DNA of 64,000 bases from Panagrolaimus kolymaensis (lineage: Eukaryota > Nematoda > Chromadorea > Rhabditida > Panagrolaimidae): contig JAJQJQ010000059.1 in assembly GCA_028622995.1 (NCBI GenBank), positions 62,001-126,000 of the forward strand, in the 5' to 3' direction. Numbering within the stretch: position 1 is the stretch's first letter; each line of letters opens with the position of its first letter. Below are positions 1 to 13,931 of this stretch, piece by piece. A model generated the notes under the pieces. It saw only the letters and a program-made list of their open reading frames with translations, was not told the origin of the DNA and searched no databases. Made by a program: the position numbers and the translations under genes.

Positions 1-443
1 TTATATTTTTCATTTTCTTTGCTTCATCGATTTTTTTGTCCCTCGACCAATTAAATGAATAATGCGAAAACAAAATATATAGTTATTTTCGAAAAGGAAA
101 TATTTGAGACTGATTCCATAAAGGATTAGCCATTACAAAATATATGTTTTTCATTTTCTTTGCTTCATCGATTTTTTTGTCCCTCGACCAATTAAATGGA
201 AGAGATAAAATCAAAAATTATAAATATTATCAAATTGAAAATATTTAAGACTGATTCCATAAAGGATTAGCCATTACAAAATTTATGTTTTTCATTTTCT
301 TTGCTTCATCGATTTTTTTGTCCCTCGACCAATTAAATGAATAATGCTAAAACAAAATATATAGTTATTTTCGAAAAGGAAATATTTGAGTCTGATTCCA
401 TAAAGGATTAGCCATTACAAAATATATGTTTTTCATTTTCTTT
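1..443 (+). repeat. Entry zone: A, B, A monomers (tccctcg, T7)
   Basis: Three monomers with seven T and 'tccctcg' open the window. The second has a type B module starting at 199. Its 3' neighbour carries 'aaaatttatg' instead of 'aaaatatatg', a base change that follows most B modules elsewhere in the window. This little zone looks like the B-rich blocks after 26.6 kb, yet the next B is only at 26,919. It is therefore probably the edge of another B-containing block lying to the left of the window, or a remnant of one. The first monomer has a private change ('atattttt' for 'atgttttt'). Confidence 0.85.
199..249 (+). repeat. Type B 51 bp module, first of 30
   Basis: Type B replaces the module between 'caattaaatg' and 'actgattcc'. 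It has the same length as type A (51 bp) but I count 18 differences, and it lacks the ttttcgaaaa palindrome and 'gcga'. Module starts: 199, 26919, 28326, 31002, 35790, 36634, 37620, 37761, 38325, 38748, 39030, 39594, 40017, 40440, 40863, 41425, 42549, 42972, 43536, 43959, 44523, 45933, 46919, 49585, 51132, 51273, 51555, 53103, 57044, 60561. Nearly all end in 'tttaag', and 'tttacg' is found in 37620, 37761 and 39030. The 90 bp flanks are those of normal monomers. Confidence 0.9.
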
Positions 444-3400
444 GCTTCATCGATTTTTTGTCCCTCGACCAATTAAATGAATAATGCTAAAACAAAATAT
501 ATAGTTATTTTCGAAAAGGAAATATTTGAGACTGATTCCATAAAGGATTAGCCATTACAAAATATATGTTTTTCATTTTCTTTGCTTCATCGATTTTTTT
601 GTGCCTAGACCAATTAAATGAATAATGCGAAAACAAAATATATAGTTATTTTCGAAAAGGAAATATTTGAGACTGATTCCATAAAGGATTAGCCATTACA
701 AAATATATGTTTTTCATTTTCTTTGCTTCATCGATTTTTTTGTGCCTCGACCAATTAAATGAATAATGCGAAAACAAAATATATAGTTATTTTCGAAAAG
801 GAAATATTTGAGACTGATTCCATAAAGGATTAGCCATTACAAAATATATGTTTTTCATTTTCTTTGCTTCATCGATTTTTTGTCCCTCGACCAATTAAAT
901 GAATAATGCTAAAACAAAATATATAGTTATTTTCGAAAAGGAAATATTTGAGACTGATTCCATAAAGGATTAGCCATTACAAAATATATGTTTTTCATTT
1001 TCTTTGCTTCATCGATTTTTTGTCCCTCGACCAATTAAATGAATAATGCTAAAACAAAATATATAGTTATTTTCGAAAAGGAAATATTTGAGACTGATTC
1101 CATAAAGGATTAGCCATTACAAAATATATGTTTTTCATTTTCTTTGCTTCATCGATTTTTTGTCCCTCGACCAATTAAATGAATAATGCTAAAACAAAAT
1201 ATATAGTTATTTTCGAAAAGGAAATATTTGAGACTGATTCCATAAAGGATTAGCCATTACAAAATATATGTTTTTCATTTTCTTTGCTTCATCGATTTTT
1301 TTGTGCCTAGACCAATTAAATGAATAATGCTAAAACAAAATATATAGTTATTTTCGAAAAGGAAATATTTGAGACTGATTCCATAAAGGATTAGCCATTA
1401 CAAAATATATGTTTTTCATTTTCTTTGCTTCATCGATTTTTTGTCCCTCGACCAATTAAATGAATAATGCTAAAACAAAATATATAGTTATTTTCGAAAA
1501 GGAAATATTTGAGACTGATTCCATAAAGGATTAGCCATTACAAAATATATGTTTTTCATTTTCTTTGCTTCATCGATTTTTTGTCCCTCGACCAATTAAA
1601 TGAATAATGCTAAAACAAAATATATAGTTATTTTCGAAAAGGAAATATTTGAGACTGATTCCATAAAGGATTAGCCATTACAAAATATATGTTTTTCATT
1701 TTCTTTGCTTCATCGATTTTTTGTCCCTCGACCAATTAAATGAATAATGCTAAAACAAAATATATAGTTATTTTCGAAAAGGAAATATTTGAGACTGATT
1801 CCATAAAGGATTAGCCATTACAAAATATATGTTTTTCATTTTCTTTGCTTCATCGATTTTTTTGTGCCTAGACCAATTAAATGAATAATGCTAAAACAAA
1901 ATATATAGTTATTTTCGAAAAGGAAATATTTGAGACTGATTCCATAAAGGATTAGCCATTACAAAATATATGTTTTTCATTTTCTTTGCTTCATCGATTT
2001 TTTTGTGCCTAGACCAATTAAATGAATAATGCGAAAACAAAATATATAGTTATTTTCGAAAAGGAAATATTTGAGACTGATTCCATAAAGGATTAGCCAT
2101 TACAAAATATATGTTTTTCATTTTCTTTGCTTCATCGATTTTTTTGTGCCTCGACCAATTAAATGAATAATGCGAAAACAAAATATATAGTTATTTTCGA
2201 AAAGGAAATATTTGAGACTGATTCCATAAAGGATTAGCCATTACAAAATATATGTTTTTCATTTTCTTTGCTTCATCGATTTTTTTGTGCCTAGACCAAT
2301 TAAATGAATAATGCGAAAACAAAATATATAGTTATTTTCGAAAAGGAAATATTTGAGACTGATTCCATAAAGGATTAGCCATTACAAAATATATGTTTTT
2401 CATTTTCTTTGCTTCATCGATTTTTTGTCCCTCGACCAATTAAATGAATAATGCTAAAACAAAATATATAGTTATTTTCGAAAAGGAAATATTTGAGACT
2501 GATTCCATAAAGGATTAGCCATTACAAAATATATGTTTTTCATTTTCTTTGCTTCATCGATTTTTTGTCCCTCGACCAATTAAATGAATAATGCTAAAAC
2601 AAAATATATAGTTATTTTCGAAAAGGAAATATTTGAGACTGATTCCATAAAGGATTAGCCATTACAAAATATATGTTTTTCATTTTCTTTGCTTCATCGA
2701 TTTTTTTGTGCCTAGACCAATTAAATGAATAATGCTAAAACAAAATATATAGTTATTTTCGAAAAGGAAATATTTGAGACTGATTCCATAAAGGATTAGC
2801 CATTACAAAATATATGTTTTTCATTTTCTTTGCTTCATCGATTTTTTTGTGCCTAGACCAATTAAATGAATAATGCGAAAACAAAATATATAGTTATTTT
2901 CGAAAAGGAAATATTTGAGACTGATTCCATAAAGGATTAGCCATTACAAAATATATGTTTTTCATTTTCTTTGCTTCATCGATTTTTTGTCCCTCGACCA
3001 ATTAAATGAATAATGCTAAAACAAAATATATAGTTATTTTCGAAAAGGAAATATTTGAGACTGATTCCATAAAGGATTAGCCATTACAAAATATATGTTT
3101 TTCATTTTCTTTGCTTCATCGATTTTTTGTCCCTCGACCAATTAAATGAATAATGCTAAAACAAAATATATAGTTATTTTCGAAAAGGAAATATTTGAGA
3201 CTGATTCCATAAAGGATTAGCCATTACAAAATATATGTTTTTCATTTTCTTTGCTTCATCGATTTTTTTGTGCCTAGACCAATTAAATGAATAATGCTAA
3301 AACAAAATATATAGTTATTTTCGAAAAGGAAATATTTGAGACTGATTCCATAAAGGATTAGCCATTACAAAATATATGTTTTTCATTTTCTTTGCTTCAT

Positions 3401-4936
3401 CGATTTTTTTGTGCCTAGACCAATTAAATGAATAATGCGAAAACAAAATATATAGTTATTTTCGAAAAGGAAATATTTGAGACTGATTCCATAAAGGATT
3501 AGCCATTACAAAATATATGTTTTTCATTTTCTTTGCTTCATCGATTTTTTGTCCCTCGACCAATTAAATGAATAATGCTAAAACAAAATATATAGTTATT
3601 TTCGAAAAGGAAATATTTGAGACTGATTCCATAAAGGATTAGCCATTACAAAATATATGTTTTTCATTTTCTTTGCTTCATCGATTTTTTTGTGCCTAGA
3701 CCAATTAAATGAATAATGCTAAAACAAAATATATAGTTATTTTCGAAAAGGAAATATTTGAGACTGATTCCATAAAGGATTAGCCATTACAAAATATATG
3801 TTTTTCATTTTCTTTGCTTCATCGATTTTTTGTCCCTCGACCAATTAAATGAATAATGCTAAAACAAAATATATAGTTATTTTCGAAAAGGAAATATTTG
3901 AGACTGATTCCATAAAGGATTAGCCATTACAAAATATATGTTTTTCATTTTCTTTGCTTCATCGATTTTTTGTCCCTCGACCAATTAAATGAATAATGCT
4001 AAAACAAAATATATAGTTATTTTCGAAAAGGAAATATTTGAGACTGATTCCATAAAGGATTAGCCATTACAAAATATATGTTTTTCATTTTCTTTGCTTC
4101 ATCGATTTTTTGTCCCTCGACCAATTAAATGAATAATGCTAAAACAAAATATATAGTTATTTTCGAAAAGGAAATATTTGAGACTGATTCCATAAAGGAT
4201 TAGCCATTACAAAATATATGTTTTTCATTTTCTTTGCTTCATCGATTTTTTTGTGCCTAGACCAATTAAATGAATAATGCTAAAACAAAATATATAGTTA
4301 TTTTCGAAAAGGAAATATTTGAGACTGATTCCATAAAGGATTAGCCATTACAAAATATATGTTTTTCATTTTCTTTGCTTCATCGATTTTTTTGTGCCTA
4401 GACCAATTAAATGAATAATGCGAAAACAAAATATATAGTTATTTTCGAAAAGGAAATATTTGAGACTGATTCCATAAAGGATTAGCCATTACAAAATATA
4501 TGTTTTTCATTTTCTTTGCTTCATCGATTTTTTGTCCCTCGACCAATTAAATGAATAATGCTAAAACAAAATATATAGTTATTTTCGAAAAGGAAATATT
4601 TGAGACTGATTCCATAAAGGATTAGCCATTACAAAATATATGTTTTTCATTTTCTTTGCTTCATCGATTTTTTGTCCCTCGTCCAATTAAATGAATAATG
4701 CTAAAACAAAATATATAGTTATTTTCGAAAAGGAAATATTTGAGACTGATTCCATAAAGGATTAGCCATTACAAAATATATGTTTTTCATTTTCTTTGCT
4801 TCATCGATTTTTTGTCCCTCGACCAATTAAATGAATAATGCTAAAACAAAATATATAGTTATTTTCGAAAAGGAAATATTTGAGACTGATTCCATAAAGG
4901 ATTAGCCATTACAAAATATATGTTTTTCATTTTCTT
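444..4936 (+). repeat. Satellite zone of a/b/c monomers, irregular order
   Basis: About 32 type A monomers, mostly subtype a, interleaved with b and c and two d (around 725 and 2,128). Short runs such as a-a-a-b (865-1,986) and a-a-b-c (2,410-3,533, twice in tandem) are visible, without a single long period. One private change, 'cgtccaatt' for 'cgaccaatt', is at about 4,681. No other sequence is present. Confidence 0.85.
525..664 (+). repeat. Representative subtype a monomer (T6, 140 bp)
   Basis: This monomer illustrates the array's main subtypes; the subtype name follows the T-run crossed. Subtype a has six T after 'cga', then 'gtccctcgacc', and 'gcta' at the start of the 51 bp module, giving 140 bp. 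Subtypes b and c have seven T, 'gtgcctagacc', and 'gcta' (b) or 'gcga' (c). Subtype d has seven T, 'gtgcctcgacc' and 'gcga'. These last three are 141 bp. The monomer around 584 carries the c markers, and its left neighbour at 444 the a markers, so this stretch shows the transition. Apart from these markers the copies are practically identical. The markers travel together rather than assorting freely, which is what block amplification of whole monomers produces. Confidence 0.8.
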
Positions 4937-7900
4937 TGCTTCATCGATTTTTTGTCCCTCGACCAATTAAATGAATAATGCTAAAACAAAATATATAGTT
5001 ATTTTCGAAAAGGAAATATTTGAGACTGATTCCATAAAGGATTAGCCATTACAAAATATATGTTTTTCATTTTCTTTGCTTCATCGATTTTTTGTCCCTC
5101 GACCAATTAAATGAATAATGCTAAAACAAAATATATAGTTATTTTCGAAAAGGAAATATTTGAGACTGATTCCATAAAGAATTAGCCATTACAAAATATA
5201 TGTTTTTCATTTTCTTTGCTTCATCGATTTTTTTGTGCCTAGACCAATTAAATGAATAATGCTAAAACAAAATATATAGTTATTTTCGAAAAGGAAATAT
5301 TTGAGACTGATTCCATAAAGGATTAGCCATTACAAAATATATGTTTTTCATTTTCTTTGCTTCATCGATTTTTTTGTGCCTAGACCAATTAAATGAATAA
5401 TGCGAAAACAAAATATATAGTTATTTTCGAAAAGGAAATATTTGAGACTGATTCCATAAAGGATTAGCCATTACAAAATATATGTTTTTCATTTTCTTTG
5501 CTTCATCGATTTTTTGTCCCTCGACCAATTAAATGAATAATGCTAAAACAAAATATATAGTTATTTTCGAAAAGGAAATATTTGAGACTGATTCCATAAA
5601 GGATTAGCCATTACAAAATATATGTTTTTCATTTTCTTTGCTTCATCGATTTTTTTGTGCCTAGACCAATTAAATGAATAATGCGAAAACAAAATATATA
5701 GTTATTTTCGAAAAGGAAATATTTGAGACTGATTCCATAAAGGATTAGCCATTACAAAATATATGTTTTTCATTTTCTTTGCTTCATCGATTTTTTGTCC
5801 CTCGACCAATTAAATGAATAATGCTAAAACAAAATATATAGTAATTTTCGAAAAGGAAATATTTGAGACTGATTCCATAAAGGATTAGCCATTACAAAAT
5901 ATATGTTTTTCATTTTCTTTGCTTCATCGATTTTTTGTCCCTCGACCAATTAAATGAATAATGCTAAAACAAAATATATAGTTATTTTCGAAAAGGAAAT
6001 ATTTGAGACTGATTCCATAAAGGATTAGCCATTACAAAATATATGTTTTTCATTTTCTTTGCTTCATCGATTTTTTTGTGCCTAGACCAATTAAATGAAT
6101 AATGCTAAAACAAAATATATAGTTATTTTCGAAAAGGAAATATTTGAGACTGATTCCATAAAGGATTAGCCATTACAAAATATATGTTTTTCATTTTCTT
6201 TGCTTCATCGATTTTTTTGTGCCTAGACCAATTAAATGAATAATGCGAAAACAAAATATATAGTTATTTTCGAAAAGGAAATATTTGAGACTGATTCCAT
6301 AAAGGATTAGCCATTACAAAATATATGTTTTTCATTTTCTTTGCTTCATCGATTTTTTGTCCCTCGACCAATTAAATGAATAATGCTAAAACAAAATATA
6401 TAGTTATTTTCGAAAAGGAAATATTTGAGACTGATTCCATAAAGGATTAGCCATTACAAAATATATGTTTTTCATTTTCTTTGCTTCATCGATTTTTTGT
6501 CCCTCGACCAATTAAATGAATAATGCTAAAACAAAATATATAGTTATTTTCGAAAAGGAAATATTTGAGACTGATTCCATAAAGGATTAGCCATTACAAA
6601 ATATATGTTTTTCATTTTCTTTGCTTCATCGATTTTTTTGTGCCTAGACCAATTAAATGAATAATGCTAAAACAAAATATATAGTTATTTTCGAAAAGGA
6701 AATATTTGAGACTGATTCCATAAAGGATTAGCCATTACAAAATATATGTTTTTCATTTTCTTTGCTTCATCGATTTTTTTGTGCCTAGACCAATTAAATG
6801 AATAATGCGAAAACAAAATATATAGTTATTTTCGAAAAGGAAATATTTGAGACTGATTCCATAAAGGATTAGCCATTACAAAATATATGTTTTTCATTTT
6901 CTTTGCTTCATCGATTTTTTGTCCCTCGACCAATTAAATGAATAATGCTAAAACAAAATATATAGTTATTTTCGAAAAGGAAATATTTGAGACTGATTCC
7001 ATAAAGGATTAGCCATTACAAAATATATGTTTTTCATTTTCTTTGCTTCATCGATTTTTTTGTGCCTAGACCAATTAAATGAATAATGCGAAAACAAAAT
7101 ATATAGTTATTTTCGAAAAGGAAATATTTGAGACTGATTCCATAAAGGATTAGCCATTACAAAATATATGTTTTTCATTTTCTTTGCTTCATCGATTTTT
7201 TGTCCCTCGACCAATTAAATGAATAATGCTAAAACAAAATATATAGTTATTTTCGAAAAGGAAATATTTGAGACTGATTCCATAAAGGATTAGCCATTAC
7301 AAAATATATGTTTTTCATTTTCTTTGCTTCATCGATTTTTTGTCCCTCGACCAATTAAATGAATAATGCTAAAACAAAATATATAGTTATTTTCGAAAAG
7401 GAAATATTTGAGACTGATTCCATAAAGGATTAGCCATTACAAAATATATGTTTTTCATTTTCTTTGCTTCATCGATTTTTTTGTGCCTAGACCAATTAAA
7501 TGAATAATGCTAAAACAAAATATATAGTTATTTTCGAAAAGGAAATATTTGAGACTGATTCCATAAAGGATTAGCCATTACAAAATATATGTTTTTCATT
7601 TTCTTTGCTTCATCGATTTTTTTGTGCCTAGACCAATTAAATGAATAATGCGAAAACAAAATATATAGTTATTTTCGAAAAGGAAATATTTGAGACTGAT
7701 TCCATAAAGGATTAGCCATTACAAAATATATGTTTTTCATTTTCTTTGCTTCATCGATTTTTTGTCCCTCGACCAATTAAATGAATAATGCTAAAACAAA
7801 ATATATAGTTATTTTCGAAAAGGAAATATTTGAGACTGATTCCATAAAGGATTAGCCATTACAAAATATATGTTTTTCATTTTCTTTGCTTCATCGATTT

Positions 7901-8589
7901 TTTGTCCCTCGACCAATTAAATGAATAATGCTAAAACAAAATATATAGTTATTTTCGAAAAGGAAATATTTGAGACTGATTCCATAAAGGATTAGCCATT
8001 ACAAAATATATGTTTTTCATTTTCTTTGCTTCATCGATTTTTTTGTGCCTAGACCAATTAAATGAATAATGCTAAAACAAAATATATAGTTATTTTCGAA
8101 AAGGAAATATTTGAGACTGATTCCATAAAGGATTAGCCATTACAAAATATATGTTTTTCATTTTCTTTGCTTCATCGATTTTTTTGTGCCTAGACCAATT
8201 AAATGAATAATGCGAAAACAAAATATATAGTTATTTTCGAAAAGGAAATATTTGAGACTGATTCCATAAAGGATTAGCCATTACAAAATATATGTTTTTC
8301 ATTTTCTTTGCTTCATCGATTTTTTGTCCCTCGACCAATTAAATGAATAATGCTAAAACAAAATATATAGTTATTTTCGAAAAGGAAATATTTGAGACTG
8401 ATTCCATAAAGGATTAGCCATTACAAAATATATGTTTTTCATTTTCTTTGCTTCATCGATTTTTTTGTGCCTAGACCAATTAAATGAATAATGCGAAAAC
8501 AAAATATATAGTTATTTTCGAAAAGGAAATATTTGAGACTGATTCCATAAAGGATTAGCCATTACAAAATATATGTTTTTCATTTTCTT
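4937..8589 (+). repeat. 10-mer higher-order repeat, 1,405 bp, about 2.6 copies
   Basis: Subtypes in order, counted at the 'gcttc' landmark, are a-a-b-c-a-a-b-c-a-c from 5,780 to 7,184 and again from 7,185 to 8,589. The offset of 1,405 bp equals the expected sum of five 140 bp and five 141 bp monomers. The six monomers from 4,937 to 5,779 (a-a-b-c-a-c) match the last six of the unit, giving a partial third copy. The copies differ by a few private bases only, for example 'agtaatttt' near 5,842 and 'aaagaatt' near 5,178. Unequal crossing-over in register of ten monomers would produce this pattern. Confidence 0.8.
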
Positions 8590-11500
8590 TGCTTCATCGA
8601 TTTTTTGTCCCTCGACCAATTAAATGAATAATGCTAAAACAAAATATATAGTTATTTTCGAAAAGGAAATATTTGAGACTGATTCCATAAAGGATTTGCC
8701 ATTACAAAATATATGTTTTTCATTTTCTTTGCTTCATCGATTTTTTTGTGCCTAGACCAATTAAATGAATAATGCGAAAACAAAATATATAGTTATTTTC
8801 GAAAAGGAAATATTTGAGACTGATTCCATAAAGGATTAGCCATTACAAAATATATGTTTTTCATTTTCTTTGCTTCATCGATTTTTTGTCCCTCGACCAA
8901 TTAAATGAATAATGCGAAAACAAAATATATAGTTATTTTCGAAAAGGAAATATTTGAGACTGATTCCATAAAGGATTAGCCATTACAAAATATATGTTTT
9001 TCATTTTCTTTGCTTCATCGATTTTTTTGTGCCTAGACCAATTAAATGAATAATGCGAAAACAAAATATATAGTTATTTTCGAAAAGGAAATATTTGAGA
9101 CTGATTCCATAAAGGATTAGCCATTACAAAATATATGTTTTTCATTTTCTTTGCTTCATCGATTTTTTTGTGCCTAGACCAATTAAATGAATAATGCTAA
9201 AACAAAATATATAGTTATTTTCGAAAAGGAAATATTTGAGACTGATTCCATAAAGGATTAGCCATTACAAAATATATGTTTTTCATTTTCTTTGCTTCAT
9301 CGATTTTTTTGTGCCTCGACCAATTAAATGAATAATGCGAAAACAAAATATATAGTTATTTTCGAAAAGGAAATATTTGAGACTGATTCCATAAAGGATT
9401 AGCCATTACAAAATATATGTTTTTCATTTTCTTTGCTTCATCGATTTTTTTGTGCCTAGACCAATTAAATGAATAATGCTAAAACAAAATATATAGTTAT
9501 TTTCGAAAAGGAAATATTTGAGACTGATTCCATAAAGGATTAGCCATTACAAAATATATGTTTTTCATTTTCTTTGCTTCATCGATTTTTTTGTGCCTCG
9601 ACCAATTAAATGAATAATGCGAAAACAAAATATATAGTTATTTTCGAAAAGGAAATATTTGAGACTGATTCCATAAAGGATTAGCCATTACAAAATATAT
9701 GTTTTTCATTTTCTTTGCTTCATCGATTTTTTGTCCCTCGACCAATTAAATGAATAATGCTAAAACAAAATATATAGTTATTTTCGAAAAGGAAATATTT
9801 GAGACTGATTCCATAAAGGATTAGCCATTACAAAATATATGTTTTTCATTTTCTTTGCTTCATCGATTTTTTGTCCCTCGACCAATTAAATGAATAATGC
9901 TAAAACAAAATATATAGTTATTTTCGAAAAGGAAATATTTGAGACTGATTCCATAAAGGATTAGCCATTACAAAATATATGTTTTTCATTTTCTTTGCTT
10001 CATCGATTTTTTGTCCCTCGACCAATTAAATGAATAATGCTAAAACAAAATATATAGTTATTTTCGAAAAGGAAATATTTGAGACTGATTCCATAAAGGA
10101 TTAGCCGTTACAAAATATATGTTTTTCATTTTCTTTGCTTCATCGATTTTTTTGTGCCTAGACCAATTAAATGAATAATGCGAAAACAAAATATATAGTT
10201 ATTTTCGAAAAGGAAATATTTGAGACTGATTCCATAAAGGATTAGCCATTACAAAATATATGTTTTTCATTTTCTTTGCTTCATCGATTTTTTGTCCCTC
10301 GACCAATTAAATGAATAATGCTAAAACAAAATATATAGTTATTTTCGAAAAGGAAATATTTGAGACTGATTCCATAAAGGATTAGCCGTTACAAAATATA
10401 TGTTTTTCATTTTCTTTGCTTCATCGATTTTTTTGTGCCTAGACCAATTAAATGAATAATGCGAAAACAAAATATATAGTTATTTTCGAAAAGGAAATAT
10501 TTGAGACTGATTCCATAAAGGATTAGCCATTACAAAATATATGTTTTTCATTTTCTTTGCTTCATCGATTTTTTGTCCCTCGACCAATTAAATGAATAAT
10601 GCTAAAACAAAATATATAGTTATTTTCGAAAAGGAAATATTTGAGACTGATTCCATAAAGGATTAGCCATTACAAAATATATGTTTTTCATTTTCTTTGC
10701 TTCATCGATTTTTTGTCCCTCGACCAATTAAATGAATAATGCTAAAACAAAATATATAGTTATTTTCGAAAAGGAAATATTTGAGACTGATTCCATAAAG
10801 GATTAGCCATTACAAAATATATGTTTTTCATTTTCTTTGCTTCATCGATTTTTTTGTGCCTAGACCAATTAAATGAATAATGCGAAAACAAAATATATAG
10901 TTATTTTCGAAAAGGAAATATTTGAGACTGATTCCATAAAGGATTAGCCGTTCCAAAATATATGTTTTTCATTTTCTTTGCTTCATCGATTTTTTGTCCC
11001 TCGACCAATTAAATGAATAATGCTAAAACAAAATATATAGTTATTTTCGAAAAGGAAATATTTGAGACTGATTCCATAAAGGATTAGCCATTACAAAATA
11101 TATGTTTTTCATTTTCTTTGCTTCATCGATTTTTTGTCCCTCGACCAATTAAATGAATAATGCTAAAACAAAATATATAGTTATTTTCGAAAAGGAAATA
11201 TTTGAGACTGATTCCATAAAGGATTAGCCATTACAAAATATATGTTTTTCATTTTCTTTGCTTCATCGATTTTTTTGTGCCTAGACCAATTAAATGAATA
11301 ATGCGAAAACAAAATATATAGTTATTTTCGAAAAGGAAATATTTGAGACTGATTCCATAAAGGATTAGCCATTACAAAATATATGTTTTTCATTTTCTTT
11401 GCTTCATCGATTTTTTGTCCCTCGACCAATTAAATGAATAATGCTAAAACAAAATATATAGTTATTTTCGAAAAGGAAATATTTGAGACTGATTCCATAA

Positions 11501-13509
11501 AGGATTAGCCGTTACAAAATATATGTTTTTCATTTTCTTTGCTTCATCGATTTTTTTGTGCCTAGACCAATTAAATGAATAATGCGAAAACAAAATATAT
11601 AGTTATTTTCGAAAAGGAAATATTTGAGACTGATTCCATAAAGGATTAGCCATTACAAAATATATGTTTTTCATTTTCTTTGCTTCATCGATTTTTTGTC
11701 CCTCGACCAATTAAATGAATAATGCTAAAACAAAATATATAGTTATTTTCGAAAAGGAAATATTTGAGACTGATTCCATAAAGGATTTGCCATTACAAAA
11801 TATATGTTTTTCATTTTCTTTGCTTCATCGATTTTTTGTCCCTCGACCAATTAAATGAATAATGCTAAAACAAAATATATAGTTATTTTCGAAAAGGAAA
11901 TATTTGAGACTGATTCCATAAAGGATTAGCCATTACAAAATATATGTTTTTCATTTTCTTTGCTTCATCGATTTTTTTGTGCCTAGACCAATTAAATGAA
12001 TAATGCGAAAACAAAATATATAGTTATTTTCGAAAAGGAAATATTTGAGACTGATTCCATAAAGGATTAGCCATTACAAAATATATGTTTTTCATTTTCT
12101 TTGCTTCATCGATTTTTTTGTGCCTCGACCAATTAAATGAATAATGCGAAAACAAAATATATAGTTATTTTCGAAAAGGAAATATTTGAGACTGATTCCA
12201 TAAAGGATTAGCCATTACAAAATATATGTTTTTCATTTTCTTTGCTTCATCGATTTTTTTGTGCCTAGACCAATTAAATGAATAATGCGAAAACAAAATA
12301 TATAGTTATTTTCGAAAAGGAAATATTTGAGACTGATTCCATAAAGGATTAGCCATTACAAAATATATGTTTTTCATTTTCTTTGCTTCATCGATTTTTT
12401 GTCCCTCGACCAATTAAATGAATAATGCTAAAACAAAATATATAGTTATTTTCGAAAAGGAAATATTTGAGACTGATTCCATAAAGGATTAGCCATTACA
12501 AAATATATGTTTTTCATTTTCTTTGCTTCATCGATTTTTTTGTGCCTAGACCAATTAAATGAATAATGCTAAAACAAAATATATAGTTATTTTCGAAAAG
12601 GAAATATTTGAGACTGATTCCATAAAGGATTAGCCATTACAAAATATATGTTTTTCATTTTCTTTGCTTCATCGATTTTTTTGTGCCTAGACCAATTAAA
12701 TGAATAATGCTAAAACAAAATATATAGTTATTTTCGAAAAGGAAATATTTGAGACTGATTCCATAAAGGATTAGCCATTACAAAATATATGTTTTTCATT
12801 TTCTTTGCTTCATCGATTTTTTTGTGCCTAGACCAATTAAATGAATAATGCGAAAACAAAATATATAGTTATTTTCGAAAAGGAAATATTTGAGACTGAT
12901 TCCATAAAGGATTAGCCATTACAAAATATATGTTTTTCATTTTCTTTGCTTCATCGATTTTTTTGTGCCTAGACCAATTAAATGAATAATGCTAAAACAA
13001 AATATATAGTTATTTTCGAAAAGGAAATATTTGAGACTGATTCCATAAAGGATTAGCCATTACAAAATATATGTTTTTCATTTTCTTTGCTTCATCGATT
13101 TTTTGTCCCTCGACCAATTAAATGAATAATGCTAAAACAAAATATATAGTTATTTTCGAAAAGGAAATATTTGAGACTGATTCCATAAAGGATTAGCCAT
13201 TACAAAATATATGTTTTTCATTTTCTTTGCTTCATCGATTTTTTTGTGCCTAGACCAATTAAATGAATAATGCTAAAACAAAATATATAGTTATTTTCGA
13301 AAAGGAAATATTTGAGACTGATTCCATAAAGGATTAGCCATTACAAAATATATGTTTTTCATTTTCTTTGCTTCATCGATTTTTTTGTGCCTAGACCAAT
13401 TAAATGAATAATGCTAAAACAAAATATATAGTTATTTTCGAAAAGGAAATATTTGAGACTGATTCCATAAAGGATTAGCCATTACAAAATATATGTTTTT
13501 CATTTTCTT
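8590..13509 (+). repeat. Satellite zone with 'gccgtt' marker monomers
   Basis: About 35 type A monomers, largely alternating a and c with some b and d. Four monomers carry 'gccgtt' instead of 'gccatt' (10,104; 10,385; 10,947; 11,508), at spacings of 281, 562 and 561 bp, i.e. 2, 4 and 4 monomers. The one at 10,947 has a second change ('gccgttcc'). Another rare marker, 'ggatttgcc', is at about 8,693 and again at about 11,783. These markers show small block duplications within the zone. Nothing but satellite is present. Confidence 0.8.
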
Positions 13510-13931
13510 TGCTTCATCGATTTTTTTGTGCCTCGACCAATTAAATGAATAATGCGAAAACAAAATATATAGTTATTTTCGAAAAGGAAATATTTGAGAC
13601 TGATTCCATAAAGGATTAGCCATTACAAAATATATGTTTTTCATTTTCTTTGCTTCATCGATTTTTTTGTGCCTAGACCAATTAAATGAATAATGCTAAA
13701 ACAAAATATATAGTTATTTTCGAAAAGGAAATATTTGAGACTGATTCCATAAAGGATTAGCCATTACAAAATATATGTTTTTCATTTTCTTTGCTTCATC
13801 GATTTTTTGTCCCTCGACCAATTAAATGAATAATGCTAAAACAAAATATATAGTTATTTTCGAAAAGGAAATATTTGAGACTGATTCCATAAAGGATTAG
13901 CCATTACAAAATATATGTTTTTCATTTTCTT

